A stretch of DNA of 64,000 nucleotides from Coleofasciculus sp937127375 (GCA_040218875.1 JAVJQP010000071.1); one strand, 5' to 3'; positions 16,347 to 26,387 are shown, counted from the first letter of the stretch. Program-made: numbers and translations. The notes: generated from the letters alone by a model not told the origin.

Positions 16347-19300
16347 ATGGCGGATGGAAATACTCGCTTAATTGGAATTACGGGTATCGGTGGGTTAGGA
16401 AAATCGACGCTGGCGGCTAAGATTTACGACGAGGATACTACAGCATTTGACGATAAAGTTTGGGCTGATATTAGCCGTATCGGGTTTACCGAGTTAGCGC
16501 GGCGAGTCTTATTTAAATTTGGAGTATCTCCGGAAACCATCGAGGCGATACCTGAACAATCCCTGGGAGATGCATTAGTCAATCATCTACGTCAGGGGCG
16601 GTATTTGCTGGTGATGGATAATCTAGAAACCCTGCTGCAATCTGATGATGGGAATAACAAGAATACCTCTATTCATGATGAATCCTATCGGCAGTTTTTC
16701 TATGGCTGGCTGGAATGTGGCGGCAAAAGTGTGGTGTTGGTGACAACGAGAGAACGCCTAGATTTGCCACCAATTCGATGTCAATGGTTATCTTTACCGG
16801 GATTAGAACCCGTGGAAGGGGCGACGTTATTGCAGGCGTTGGGAATTCGGGGAACCGAGGAGGAATTCGTCGAGTTTTCCCAGAAAGTAGAGGGACATCC
16901 GTTATTATTAACGCTGGTGGCTGGGTTTTTATTAGAAGAGGAAGAAGTTGATCCGCAGATTCGGTATTTGCAGCGCTATGGGTTGGCGGATATATCCCAT
17001 TTATTAACGGATGATAATTTAACTGGATTGCATCGGGGTACAGTTGATATCTGGATGCGGCGGGTGTTGGATGAGAGTTTTGGGCGGATTAGCCAGAGAA
17101 TGCAGCGATTGGTATTGGGGGTATGTGTTTATCGGATTCCCTTCAATTCAGCGATGGCGCTGGCGCAAATTCATAGTCTCTCTTTTGAACGGGATTTGGA
17201 GGTATCTCAACCTCAAAATAAGCAGGAAAGATCCTCTCTAGATTCTTCCTTAGATTCTCCAGATTCTCTTAGCCCCCCTTTTGAAGGGGGGTTGGGGGGA
17301 TCTAAAAGGGACAACCTCGATAACAAAAGTATTGAGAAAGATTTGCGCCAGTTGGTGAGGCGTTCTTTATTACAGGAAGAAAGAGATAAAGATGGGGGGC
17401 GGTGGTTTAAGTTTCAGCCATTGATTCAGGAGTATGCGAAGTACAAAGCGGGAGATTTAACCCAGGCGCATCAACGGGCGATCGATTATTATCGTTTAAA
17501 TACTCAACAACCTCCTTGGGAAAAAATAGAGGATATAACAGAATATCTGGAACTCTTCAATCACTGGTGTGAACTTCAACAGTATATTCCAGCTTTGAAC
17601 ATTCTGCGCTACTGCAATGAGTTTTTAGCATTGCGTGGGTATAGTCAGATTCAGGTTAAATTGTATAATCAATTAATTGGGGAGTGGAATCGAAGCAAGT
17701 TAGATTGGGTATTTGGTGGATTACTTAGAGATTTGGGAACTACTTATTATCATTTAGGAGAATACAAAAAATCCATCGTATACACGCAGCAGTCTTTAGC
17801 TATATTTGAGGGAATTGGTAATTGCACTGATATTGCTATTTCTCGGCTGAACTTGGGTAACCTTTATTATTTTATAGGAGATTATAAAAAATCAATAGAA
17901 TACTCTCAGCAAGCTTTGGATTTATTGAAAAATAACGGCAATTATTTTCGAGATAACTTTCTTTTACAAAAGTACATTGCTATTTGTCTGAATAATTTAG
18001 GAAATGCTTACCGTTCACTAGCAGACTATAAACAAGCAATTGAATACCATAAAAAATCTTTGGATTTATTTGAAGAAATTGGCGATCACCTTAACAGTAA
18101 AAAGCTCCTGATAAATTTAGGCAATGTTTATTTTTCAATGGCAGAATATAAACAGGTAATTGAATACGATAAAAAATCTTTAGCTATATTGAAAGAGATT
18201 GGTGATCAAAGTGGAATTGCTAGTTCTTTGGATAATTTAGGCTGTGTTTGCCGTTCTTTAGGAGAATATCAAAAAGCAATAGACTACCATAAACAGTCAT
18301 TATTGATTCGTCAGAAAATAGGAAATCGCAGTGGAATTGCTAGTTCTTTATCCAATTTAGGCGCTGTTTACCATTTCCTAGGAGAATACCAACACTCAAT
18401 TGAATACTATCAACAAGCTTTTGAAATCAAACATGAAATAGGCGATCGCTGTGGTATGGCAGAGATCTTCGTAGGCTTGGGTAATACTTATAGTTGCTTA
18501 GGAGAATACCAACGGTCGATTGAATATTATCAGAAAGCTATGGTGATTTGTGAAGAAATTGGTGATCGTAATAGTCTTGCTGTTACTCTAGATAATTTTG
18601 GGACTGTTTATCATTACCTTGGGCAATATACAAAAGCGATAAAATATTTTCAGCAATCTTTAGCGATTCAACGAGAAATAGGTAATCGCAGAGGTATAGC
18701 TAATGCATTAGTAAATTTAGGTAATACTTATAATTTCTTAGGACAATATCAAGACTCTATTGAAGCTTCAATGGAGTCTTTGACGATTCAACAAAAGATT
18801 TGCAATCGCAGAGGTATAGCTAATGCATTAGTAAATTTAGGTAATACTTATAGATTTTTAGGACAATACCAAAATTCAATTGAATACTATCAGCAATCTT
18901 TAGCCATTCAACGGGAAGTAGGAGAACGTCGTGCAATTGCTGTATGTCTCAATGATTTAGGCAATGTTTACGGTTCGCTAGAGAACTACCCACTGGCAAT
19001 TGAACATCATCAGCAGTCTTTGGCAATTCGTGAAGAAATTAATGATCGCTATGGTATTGCTGGTTCTCTACATAATTTAGGCAATGTTTACCGTTCACTA
19101 GGAGAATATAAACAAGCCATTCAATACTACCAGCAATCTTTAGTTATATTTGAGGAAATTGATAATCGCATTTACATTGCCTGTTCCTTTGATAATTTAG
19201 GCAAGGCTTACCATTCCCTAGGGGAAGATAAACTGGCAATTGAATATCATCAGCAGTCTTTGGCGATTCGTGAAGAAATTCGTGATCGCTATGGCATGGC

Positions 19301-19838
19301 TGAATCTCTGAATGATTTAGGCAATGTTTACCGTTCACTAGGAGAATATAAACAAGCCATTCAATATTACCAGCAATCTTTAGTTATATTTGAGAAAGTC
19401 GGTAATCGCATTTGCATTGCTATTTCTTTAATAAATTTAGGGACGGCTTACTATAGCACTGGATACTATAAACAAGCAATAGAGTACTATCAGCAGTCTT
19501 TGATGATTTTTCAAGAAATCGGAAATCGCCGTGAGATTGCCATAACTCTGCAAAAATTAGCTCAAGCCTATCATCGATGCGGTAGAGTGAAGGAAGGATT
19601 TGCCGCTGCGTATCAAGCCACCCAAATATTACAAGAACTGGGTCTTCCTCTTGATGCGATGCCTTATCCCCAGTGGCTCAAATCAGCGATTAAATTTGCT
19701 CAACGGGGTAAACTGCATCTAGTCTTATGCTTCATGGCTGGATTAATCGCATTTCCCTTTGCCCTACTTGCATTTACCACCCTAATCCTATGGCGAATCA
19801 TCCGCGCCTCCATCAAGCGCTCGCCTCAGCACCAATGA
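16347..19838 (+). CDS. STAND NTPase (NB-ARC) with long TPR array and C-terminal membrane segment
   Basis: This 1163-residue frame holds a complete NTPase: Walker A GITGIGGLGKSTLAAK near residues 10-25, Walker B RYLLVMDNLETL, a sensor-like VLVTTRERL and a GLPL-like EGHPLLLTLVAG. A winged-helix region follows. It is interrupted near residue 309 by a repeat-derived insert (LSPPFEGGLGGSK). From about residue 440 there are roughly 17 TPR units of 40 residues (YKQAIEYYQQSLAIQEEIGDR-type), then a hydrophobic segment (LVLCFMAGLIAFPFALLAF) and a basic tail. STAND proteins act as ligand-triggered switches, and many are linked to defence or programmed death. The ATG at 16347 starts inside the usual pre-NTPase linker, so this frame is probably the body of a larger gene interrupted upstream. 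Confidence 0.85.
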   Translation: MADGNTRLIGITGIGGLGKSTLAAKIYDEDTTAFDDKVWADISRIGFTELARRVLFKFGVSPETIEAIPEQSLGDALVNHLRQGRYLLVMDNLETLLQSDDGNNKNTSIHDESYRQFFYGWLECGGKSVVLVTTRERLDLPPIRCQWLSLPGLEPVEGATLLQALGIRGTEEEFVEFSQKVEGHPLLLTLVAGFLLEEEEVDPQIRYLQRYGLADISHLLTDDNLTGLHRGTVDIWMRRVLDESFGRISQRMQRLVLGVCVYRIPFNSAMALAQIHSLSFERDLEVSQPQNKQERSSLDSSLDSPDSLSPPFEGGLGGSKRDNLDNKSIEKDLRQLVRRSLLQEERDKDGGRWFKFQPLIQEYAKYKAGDLTQAHQRAIDYYRLNTQQPPWEKIEDITEYLELFNHWCELQQYIPALNILRYCNEFLALRGYSQIQVKLYNQLIGEWNRSKLDWVFGGLLRDLGTTYYHLGEYKKSIVYTQQSLAIFEGIGNCTDIAISRLNLGNLYYFIGDYKKSIEYSQQALDLLKNNGNYFRDNFLLQKYIAICLNNLGNAYRSLADYKQAIEYHKKSLDLFEEIGDHLNSKKLLINLGNVYFSMAEYKQVIEYDKKSLAILKEIGDQSGIASSLDNLGCVCRSLGEYQKAIDYHKQSLLIRQKIGNRSGIASSLSNLGAVYHFLGEYQHSIEYYQQAFEIKHEIGDRCGMAEIFVGLGNTYSCLGEYQRSIEYYQKAMVICEEIGDRNSLAVTLDNFGTVYHYLGQYTKAIKYFQQSLAIQREIGNRRGIANALVNLGNTYNFLGQYQDSIEASMESLTIQQKICNRRGIANALVNLGNTYRFLGQYQNSIEYYQQSLAIQREVGERRAIAVCLNDLGNVYGSLENYPLAIEHHQQSLAIREEINDRYGIAGSLHNLGNVYRSLGEYKQAIQYYQQSLVIFEEIDNRIYIACSFDNLGKAYHSLGEDKLAIEYHQQSLAIREEIRDRYGMAESLNDLGNVYRSLGEYKQAIQYYQQSLVIFEKVGNRICIAISLINLGTAYYSTGYYKQAIEYYQQSLMIFQEIGNRREIAITLQKLAQAYHRCGRVKEGFAAAYQATQILQELGLPLDAMPYPQWLKSAIKFAQRGKLHLVLCFMAGLIAFPFALLAFTTLILWRIIRASIKRSPQHQ
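17271..17303. repeat. Dispersed hairpin repeat inserted in frame in the STAND gene
   Basis: AGCCCCCCTTTTGAAGGGG and its continuation form a strong palindrome (CCCCCC.TTTTGAA.GGGGGG) followed by TTGGGGGGATCT. This kind of sequence is usually intergenic in cyanobacteria; here it is translated as SPPFEGGLGGSK without breaking the frame. Confidence 0.75.
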
Positions 19839-19924
19839 GAAACAATCGAACAGATAAACCACCTATCATATAATTTCCACCTACTTCTCCCCACCTCGAC
19901 AAATTCCCCTCAATACCGCCAATC

Positions 19925-19972
19925 CCTCTGCGTACCTCTGCGTTTCCCTCTGCGTCCTCTGCGTTAAAAAAA
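19925..19972. repeat. CTCTGCGT-type dispersed repeat
   Basis: Tandem-like CTCTGCGTACCTCTGCGTTT and CCCTCTGCGTCCTCTGCG followed by a run of A. The same sequence appears in the opposite orientation at 51624-51673. Confidence 0.8.
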
Positions 19973-20029
19973 CATCATTTCGATACCGACACATCGGACA
20001 TTGTAAGGCACTAAAGTGCCAACTACAAA

Positions 20030-20425
20030 CTAGCGCGATCGCTCAAATGGGTTCAAGATCCTCAAGCCATCAATACGGCGAAAGTCGTCCACATTTCGAG
20101 TCACTAATGTAAAATCCTGGGTCAAAGCACAAGCAGCAATCAAAGCATCTGCTAACCTAACACGATAATTACGCCGGATTTCCGCAGCACCGTCTAAAAC
20201 AGCTTCAGTCAATAAAACACATCGAAGTGTTCGTAAAAACTCTCGCATCAAATTAGCCTCAGCCTCAGTTAAATTCGGGTAGCATAGCAACTCCACCCAA
20301 CTAATCGGGCAATAGCCTCCTATTGCATCACCGACTTGAATTTCCTCAAATATAGGCTGCACTGCTGGCTCATCGTTGAAGTAATAAATTAGAATGTTTG
20401 TATCCAAAAGATAACTATTATTCAT
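20030..20425 (-). CDS. vapC: PIN-domain ribonuclease toxin, VapC-like
   Basis: A 131-residue PIN-domain protein with the conserved acidic residues: D8 in LLDTNILIYYF, a Glu in SWVELLCYP, an Asp in RLADALIAACAL and the late VTRNVDDF. VapC toxins cleave RNA, often tRNA, when their antitoxin is lost. Its ATG overlaps the end of the upstream gene by eight bases (20418-20425), the usual toxin-antitoxin arrangement with the antitoxin first. All catalytic positions look intact. Confidence 0.9.
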   Translation of the reverse strand: MNNSYLLDTNILIYYFNDEPAVQPIFEEIQVGDAIGGYCPISWVELLCYPNLTEAEANLMREFLRTLRCVLLTEAVLDGAAEIRRNYRVRLADALIAACALTQDFTLVTRNVDDFRRIDGLRILNPFERSR

Positions 20426-20702
20426 TCCATTCTTGTCTGAGTGAATTCTGAAATTCTACAGCATCCACACGCTTGGGCAAAAATCCCCGCCATTTCCCAA
20501 AATTTCCTCTTGTTTTTTCTGTACCATCAAATAACCCTATTAATGGATCAGACTCAACATCAATATCTACGACTGATGAAGGCGTTTCCTGAGATAGGTT
20601 AATTTGTTGGCGAATTAACCTTGACAACGCTTCAATTAATTGCACTTTCTCATCAAGAGTGAGGTTGCCCGATAGACGGAGTACCTCGTTATAATTAGCC
20701 AT
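20418..20702 (-). CDS. Antitoxin of the VapC pair
   Basis: A 94-residue protein encoded directly before the PIN toxin. It begins with a helical region (NYNEVLRLSGNLTLDEKVQLIEAL) and has a SDPLIGLFDG motif in its C-terminal half, a pattern seen in cyanobacterial antitoxins that wrap the toxin with the C-terminal part. No classical AbrB or RHH signature is obvious, so the DNA-binding type is uncertain. It is expected to neutralise VapC and repress the operon. Confidence 0.75.
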   Translation of the reverse strand: MANYNEVLRLSGNLTLDEKVQLIEALSRLIRQQINLSQETPSSVVDIDVESDPLIGLFDGTEKTRGNFGKWRGFLPKRVDAVEFQNSLRQEWNE

Positions 20703-21278
20703 AGAGTCTTTCCTTGAACAACATTCCTTTGAACACTTATTTTAGCCCAAATAGCTATGTAGGATGGGCAAAGATTGTCAACCGGAAAATGCCGATAGTA
20801 GGGTGGGTTTCGACTTCGCTCAACCCACCAGCCTAAGCTGTTCGGCATTTATAGCAAATCGCTCTGGTGTATTTACAACTCCCGTACCTGAAACTGAGTC
20901 CAGATGAGATGTTCGTACAAACAAAGTGTAACTAGACCAGCGCGAAGCGCTATAAACCTTCATGTCAATAATGGCGAAATCCTTGTAGTGCGTTAAGCGA
21001 AGCCATGCCGCAGGCTTTGCATCTTGCTCGCTACTAATACCCAATTTAAATGCATGACAGCCTACCAGTCAGTACCATGGGTTGTCATCAGCGATGGGAC
21101 TTGAATCGGGCGCAAGGATAGTGCCCCGACAAGGTGGTGAATAAACGGGAGCTTGTAACATCTCGTTACAATTAACTTGGCGCGATCGCACTCGACCTGC
21201 TGAAAATGATAAGGATAAAGTTAAGGGTTCCTGAACCCTCTACAATGATGAACGTTTGATTCAAGGAGTATCCGCCTA
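20703..21278. other. Spacer with dispersed hairpin repeat and ycf66 promoter region
   Basis: About 575 bp between divergent genes. At 20801-20829 lies a palindromic repeat GGGTGGGTTTCGACTTCGCT followed by CAACCCACC; its reverse-complement copy is at 46689-46717. A GCGCGATCGCA HIP1 site is at about 21181. AAGGAG at 21263-21268 is the ribosome site of the next gene. Short frames here are not credible. Confidence 0.55.
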
Positions 21279-22763
21279 ATGTTGCCATACGTCCTCGCGT
21301 TGGTTATCGGTCTTGGTAGCTTTGCCTATTACATGGCAGCATTCTTTTTTCCCGAAGTTCACCGTAAAAGCGACTTCCTCTGGAGTGGTGTAGGATTTTT
21401 CTACGCCCTCGTCTTGTGGGTATGTGCGGGACGGATTACGGGGGCGGTACTCCTGAGTCAACTCGCTAGTGTATCTCTATTAGGATGGTTAGGCTGGCAA
21501 ACTCTGATGCTGCGGCGACAGTTGGCGTTACCTGAAGCCCAAACCGAAATTTCGCCCCAAGTTCAGGAAAAAATAGCTAGTTCTGGGATGTTCCAACTGG
21601 CAAAAAGTCTAGTTGTTCAACCCGTCGCCCGGGTGTTCCGTAGAAAACCCGTTGCGCCAACCCCCGTCGTGACTGAACCAGAACCTGTGACAGAACCCGC
21701 CACGCCAGAGACGGAAATCGCCCCAGCCAAAACGGAAATTGGCGAACCCTTCTCTGGGACAGTTACGGAAATAATAGAGGAAGTGCAACCCCCATCGGAA
21801 GAACGCGATGTTCCCGTCGCCTCTCCCACAGAGGTAAGCGAGGAAACCCCAGAGGAAACCCCAGAGGAACCCCTAGAGGAACCCGTAATCGCGGATATCA
21901 CCGAACCGACTCAAGTCACGGAAACAGTAGAAACAACGCCAACTGAACGGGTTGAGGAACCCGCTGAGGAAACAACCCCGCCAGAACCGATAGGGGAATT
22001 TGCCCCAGACGAGTCTCCAACCCAGACACCCCTAGAAGAATGGACGTTAACCGAGACATCTGTAGCCGAGACACCCCTAGAGGAACAGACGTTAACTGAG
22101 ACACCGACAGCAGAGAAATCAACAGACGCACAGAGGTTAACTGAGACACCTGTAGCCGAAACACCCACCCAACCCGTCCAGAAACAAACCAAACAACGTC
22201 AGGGAATTAGGGGATTTTTCAATAAGTTTTTAGGCAAAGGGAAGGCAAAACCCGCTAAAACGAAGGAACCGCAGACAGTATCAGATGATATTTCCACCTC
22301 ACCCACACCAGAAATCCCTGAATCTAGTCCGTCAGACACCCCACTCGACGCTTCCCCAACTCCAAGTCAGGGTATAGAAGAAACAGCCGCAGCGGAGGAA
22401 ACCCTAGCCGACGAAACCCCAGCGGAAACCCAAATTGTTGACGTTATCCCAGCAGCAGAAACACCAACAACGGAACCGAAACTCACACAGAACCCAGACA
22501 TCCAACCCTCAGAAACCCCCGAAGAATCCGCGACTGAGGTGACTCAACCCGCTGACTCAGAACCCCTGATGCGCCCGAATCCGCCTGAACCCGAACAGGT
22601 AGACGCGGCGAACCCATTACCCAAACCGGAATCCTCACAGTCTCCAGACATCCCGGTCGCAGAAATTGCCCCAGAATCGCCATTATCGCCCCCCCCTGAA
22701 CCTATTGGAGAGGGTGACGCCAAAACCCGACAATCTCAAGATTCAGAAAATCCTCCCCAGTAA
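21279..22763 (+). CDS. ycf66: Ycf66 family membrane protein with long Pro/Glu/Thr-rich tail
   Basis: The first 85 residues match Ycf66, a protein conserved in cyanobacteria and some plastids: three to four hydrophobic segments (YVLALVIGLGSFAYYMAAFF, DFLWSGVGFFYALVLWVCAG, LLSQLASVSLLGWLGWQTL) with the conserved FPEVHRKSDF. The remaining 400 residues are low-complexity and acidic, rich in E, P and T (ETPEETPEEP), with a short basic patch (KQRQGIRGFFNKFLGKGKAK). The tail is presumably cytoplasmic and disordered. Function is unknown. The start is supported by AAGGAG ten bases upstream. Confidence 0.85.
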   Translation: MLPYVLALVIGLGSFAYYMAAFFFPEVHRKSDFLWSGVGFFYALVLWVCAGRITGAVLLSQLASVSLLGWLGWQTLMLRRQLALPEAQTEISPQVQEKIASSGMFQLAKSLVVQPVARVFRRKPVAPTPVVTEPEPVTEPATPETEIAPAKTEIGEPFSGTVTEIIEEVQPPSEERDVPVASPTEVSEETPEETPEEPLEEPVIADITEPTQVTETVETTPTERVEEPAEETTPPEPIGEFAPDESPTQTPLEEWTLTETSVAETPLEEQTLTETPTAEKSTDAQRLTETPVAETPTQPVQKQTKQRQGIRGFFNKFLGKGKAKPAKTKEPQTVSDDISTSPTPEIPESSPSDTPLDASPTPSQGIEETAAAEETLADETPAETQIVDVIPAAETPTTEPKLTQNPDIQPSETPEESATEVTQPADSEPLMRPNPPEPEQVDAANPLPKPESSQSPDIPVAEIAPESPLSPPPEPIGEGDAKTRQSQDSENPPQ

Positions 22764-22889
22764 AGTTGAAAGGATGGCAAATTCTCACCCATAATGTAGG
22801 GATAGATAAAGCTGCTTATTGTAAAAAGGGATAATGGGGACTAATCCCAACTCCCCCAAACGTACAACCACTAACCAACAGGTCGAACT

Positions 22890-25800
22890 GTGACAGAAGC
22901 TAAATCCTACAAAGACACCGTAAATCTGCCCCAAACTGAATTTAGTATGCGGGCAAACGCGGTCAAACGGGAACCGGAACTCCAACAATTTTGGCAAGAC
23001 CAACAAATTTATCAGCGACTGTCACAGACGAATCCCGGTGATAGTTTCATCTTGCATGATGGTCCCCCCTACGCGAATGGGGCGCTGCATATGGGACACG
23101 CCCTAAATAAAATTCTTAAAGATATCATCAATAAATATAAGCTGCTGCAAGGGTATAAAGTTCGCTACATTCCTGGCTGGGATTGCCATGGCTTACCCAT
23201 TGAACTGAAAGTCCTGCAAGCCATGGACCCAGAAGACCGACAAGCCCTAACCCCGATAAAACTGCGGCGCAAAGCCCGAAAATTTGCCCAGAAAACGGTT
23301 GATCAGCAACGCCAAGGGTTTCAACGCTATGGTGTATGGGGAGACTGGGATAACCCTTATCTTACCTTAACCCCGGAATACGAAGCCGCGCAAATTGGCG
23401 TATTCGGTCAGATGGTACTAAAAGGGTATATCTATCGGGGAATGAAGCCTGTTCATTGGAGTCCCAGTTCCCAAACCGCCTTGGCAGAAGCGGAGTTAGA
23501 ATATCCAGAAGGGCATACCTCCCGCAGTCTTTATGCCGCGTTTCCCCTGACCAAAGCCACCGACTCTGTGGAAGCGAAGCTAAAACCCTATTTAGTAGAT
23601 TTGGGTGTCGCCATCTGGACAACTACCCCCTGGACAATTCCCGGTAACTTAGCCGTGGCGGTTAATCCCGAACTCACCTACGCGGTGGTGGAAGTATCGG
23701 AGAAATCAGTCAGTCAGGAGGCGGAGAAATCCTCGAAACCCAGTAAGACAAAGGCAAAAGGATTTGCGCCAACTCAAGACGAGGAATCCCCAGAATCAGA
23801 CTCCACCGACTTAGACACAGAAACCGAAGGGTTTAAATACTTAATCGTGGCGGCGGAATTAGTGGAACGCCTGTCTCAAACCCTGGATAAAGACCTAACC
23901 GTCAAAACCACGCTGAAAGGAGAAGAATTAGAACAGTGTACCTATCGCCATCCCCTGTTTGACCGAGAAAGTCCAATTGTAATTGGTGGCGATTACATTA
24001 CCACAGAATCGGGAACCGGATTAGTTCATACTGCACCCGGTCATGGTCAAGAAGATTATATCGTCGGTCAGCGCTACAATTTACCGATTATCTCTCCCGT
24101 GGATGGAAATGGAGATTTTACCACCGAAGCCGGACCATTTGCCGGATTAAATGTGCTGCGGAATGCGAATCCAGCGGTGATTGACGCCCTGAAAGAGGCG
24201 GGTTCGTTCCTGAAAGAGGAAAACTACATCCATAAATATCCCTACGATTGGCGCACCAAAGAACCAACTATCTTCCGGGCGACGGAACAATGGTTTGCGT
24301 CGGTGGATGGCTTCCGGGAAGAAGTGATGAAGGCGATTCAATCCGTTAATTGGATTCCTTCCCAAGGCGAAAACCGGATTACCGCCATGGTGTCGGAACG
24401 TTCCGATTGGTGTATTTCGCGCCAACGGAGTTGGGGTGTACCGATTCCGGTGTTTTATGACGAGGAGACGAATGAACCCCTGTTGACAGAAGAAACCATT
24501 GCCCACGTCCAAAAGATTATTGCTGAAAAAGGGTCAGATGCGTGGTGGGAATTGCCCGTAACTGAATTATTGCCCGAATCCTACCAGAATAATGGTCGCA
24601 CCTACCGCAAAGGAACCGATACGATGGATGTCTGGTTTGACTCCGGTTCGTCTTGGGCGGGAGTTGTGCAAGAACGAGAGGAATTATCCTACCCTGTAGA
24701 TATGTACCTGGAAGGGTCAGACCAACATCGGGGGTGGTTCCAATCCAGTATCCTCACCAGTGTGGCGACAAATGGCTGTGCGCCCTATAAATCAGTGCTA
24801 ACCCACGGCTTTGTTCTGGATGAACAAGGACGTAAAATGAGTAAATCCGTGGGGAATGTGGTAGACCCCGCAACAATTATTGAAGGCGGAAAGAATCATA
24901 AACAGGAACCGCCCTATGGGGCGGATTTACTGCGGCTGTGGGTGTCTTCGGTGGACTATTCGGTGGATGTTCCCATTGGTCAAGGAATACTCAAGCAGCT
25001 TTCCGATATTTATCGCAAGATTCGCAATACAGCGCGGTTTTTATTGGGGAATTTGCATGATTTTGACCCCGCTAAAAATGCGGTGGCGTATGAACAGTTA
25101 CCGGAATTAGACCGTTATATGCTGCACCGGATAACGGAGGTGTTTGGTGAGGTGACGGAGGCGTTTGACAGTTATCAGTTTTTCCGCTTCTTCCAAACGG
25201 TGCAGAATTTCTGTGTGGTGGATTTGTCCAACTTTTATTTGGATATGGCAAAAGACCGCCTGTATATCAGCCACCCGGATTCGGTACGACGCCGCAGTTG
25301 TCAGACGGTATTAGCGATCGCACTGGAAAATTTAGCTCGATCCATCGCGCCTGTATTATGCCATACAGCAGAAGATATTTGGCAATATCTGCCTTATCCC
25401 ACCCCCTATAAATCGGTGTTTGAGTCGGGATGGGTGCAGTTAGATGAAACCTGGAAAAAGCCAGAATTGGTGGAGAAATGGACAAGGTTACGGGCGATTC
25501 GCACCGAGGTGAATAAGGTGTTAGAACAAGCTAGGGCACAGAAGATGATAGGTTCTTCTCTAGAAGCGAAAGTCTTGCTTCATGTCCCCGATACGCAATT
25601 ACGCCAACAGTTGCGGAAATTAAACCCCAGTGGGATTCCGCGTCTGTGGTTGCAAACGCCGAAACCGGAACTGATGGTGAGGGAACAGGAACCGGAAGCA
25701 GCATTAGCTTCAGAAACATTGTCCTCAGACACAGGGGAACAAGAGTGGAATGTTAATCAAATTCTGTCCACTGTCTTGACGACACTACGCCAGGTGTTCA

Positions 25801-26387
25801 GCGAAAATCAGCGAGTATGGTTAACGGTGGGAGTCGTGGTAGGGGTACCGATTACCTTAAAAGTAACCGCAACCGTATTAGCTTCGATCGCACGTTTACC
25901 CTTAATCGGTGATATGTTGCAACTGGTGGGGGTTGGCTACAGTGCTTGGTTTGTCAATCGCTATTTACTCCGCGCCCCTAATCGGCAAGAATTAGTCCAG
26001 AAAGCGCGATCGCTAAAAACAGAGGTATTGGGTGAAGGTTCTCCCCAACTGGAACCCGAAACGACGGAACCTGAAGCCGAACCTCCAGCGCCAGTACAAC
26101 CCCAACCCCAACCCAGAATTCTAGGGGAACGGTTTACGGTTCTCAGTAACGGGGTGGATGAGTTGCGCTATCTATTTTTAGCCTCCCAAGTTGAGGTGTT
26201 AGATTCCCCGGATGCGATTGAAAATGCGGACTATCGCAGTCAGTCGGAACAAGTTTGGGTAGGGGTTGTCAAAGCAGAGGGGGAAAAGTGCGATCGTTGC
26301 TGGAACTATTCCCCGTTTGTGGGTAAAATTATCGAGCATCCCACCATTTGTGAACGGTGTCGGGCGGCGTTGGCAGGTCAATGGTAA
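22890..26387 (+). CDS. ileS: Isoleucyl-tRNA synthetase with inserted CAAD membrane domain
   Basis: A 1165-residue class I synthetase that charges tRNA-Ile and edits valine. It has the HIGH-type motif PPYANGALHMGHALNK, KMSKS in GRKMSKSVGN, a CP1 editing domain with a charged insert (about residues 270-312, SSKPSKTKAKGF onwards), an anticodon-binding domain and a final zinc ribbon (CDRCWNY, then CERC). Between the anticodon domain and the zinc ribbon, about residues 950-1050, sits a segment with two hydrophobic helices (VWLTVGVVVGVPITLKV, LIGDMLQLVGVGYSAWFV). This matches the cyanobacterial CAAD domain, which anchors synthetases to thylakoid membranes. The GTG start agrees with the family N-terminus. 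Confidence 0.96.
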   Translation: MTEAKSYKDTVNLPQTEFSMRANAVKREPELQQFWQDQQIYQRLSQTNPGDSFILHDGPPYANGALHMGHALNKILKDIINKYKLLQGYKVRYIPGWDCHGLPIELKVLQAMDPEDRQALTPIKLRRKARKFAQKTVDQQRQGFQRYGVWGDWDNPYLTLTPEYEAAQIGVFGQMVLKGYIYRGMKPVHWSPSSQTALAEAELEYPEGHTSRSLYAAFPLTKATDSVEAKLKPYLVDLGVAIWTTTPWTIPGNLAVAVNPELTYAVVEVSEKSVSQEAEKSSKPSKTKAKGFAPTQDEESPESDSTDLDTETEGFKYLIVAAELVERLSQTLDKDLTVKTTLKGEELEQCTYRHPLFDRESPIVIGGDYITTESGTGLVHTAPGHGQEDYIVGQRYNLPIISPVDGNGDFTTEAGPFAGLNVLRNANPAVIDALKEAGSFLKEENYIHKYPYDWRTKEPTIFRATEQWFASVDGFREEVMKAIQSVNWIPSQGENRITAMVSERSDWCISRQRSWGVPIPVFYDEETNEPLLTEETIAHVQKIIAEKGSDAWWELPVTELLPESYQNNGRTYRKGTDTMDVWFDSGSSWAGVVQEREELSYPVDMYLEGSDQHRGWFQSSILTSVATNGCAPYKSVLTHGFVLDEQGRKMSKSVGNVVDPATIIEGGKNHKQEPPYGADLLRLWVSSVDYSVDVPIGQGILKQLSDIYRKIRNTARFLLGNLHDFDPAKNAVAYEQLPELDRYMLHRITEVFGEVTEAFDSYQFFRFFQTVQNFCVVDLSNFYLDMAKDRLYISHPDSVRRRSCQTVLAIALENLARSIAPVLCHTAEDIWQYLPYPTPYKSVFESGWVQLDETWKKPELVEKWTRLRAIRTEVNKVLEQARAQKMIGSSLEAKVLLHVPDTQLRQQLRKLNPSGIPRLWLQTPKPELMVREQEPEAALASETLSSDTGEQEWNVNQILSTVLTTLRQVFSENQRVWLTVGVVVGVPITLKVTATVLASIARLPLIGDMLQLVGVGYSAWFVNRYLLRAPNRQELVQKARSLKTEVLGEGSPQLEPETTEPEAEPPAPVQPQPQPRILGERFTVLSNGVDELRYLFLASQVEVLDSPDAIENADYRSQSEQVWVGVVKAEGEKCDRCWNYSPFVGKIIEHPTICERCRAALAGQW

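Noticed and set aside
16347..19838. An eCIS or toxin function for the STAND protein
   Set aside because: It has no delivery or toxin domain; TPR and NTPase parts indicate a signalling switch.
21617..22192. Ser/Val-rich minus-strand frames opposite the Ycf66 tail
   Set aside because: They are the antisense of the low-complexity Pro/Glu/Thr tail.
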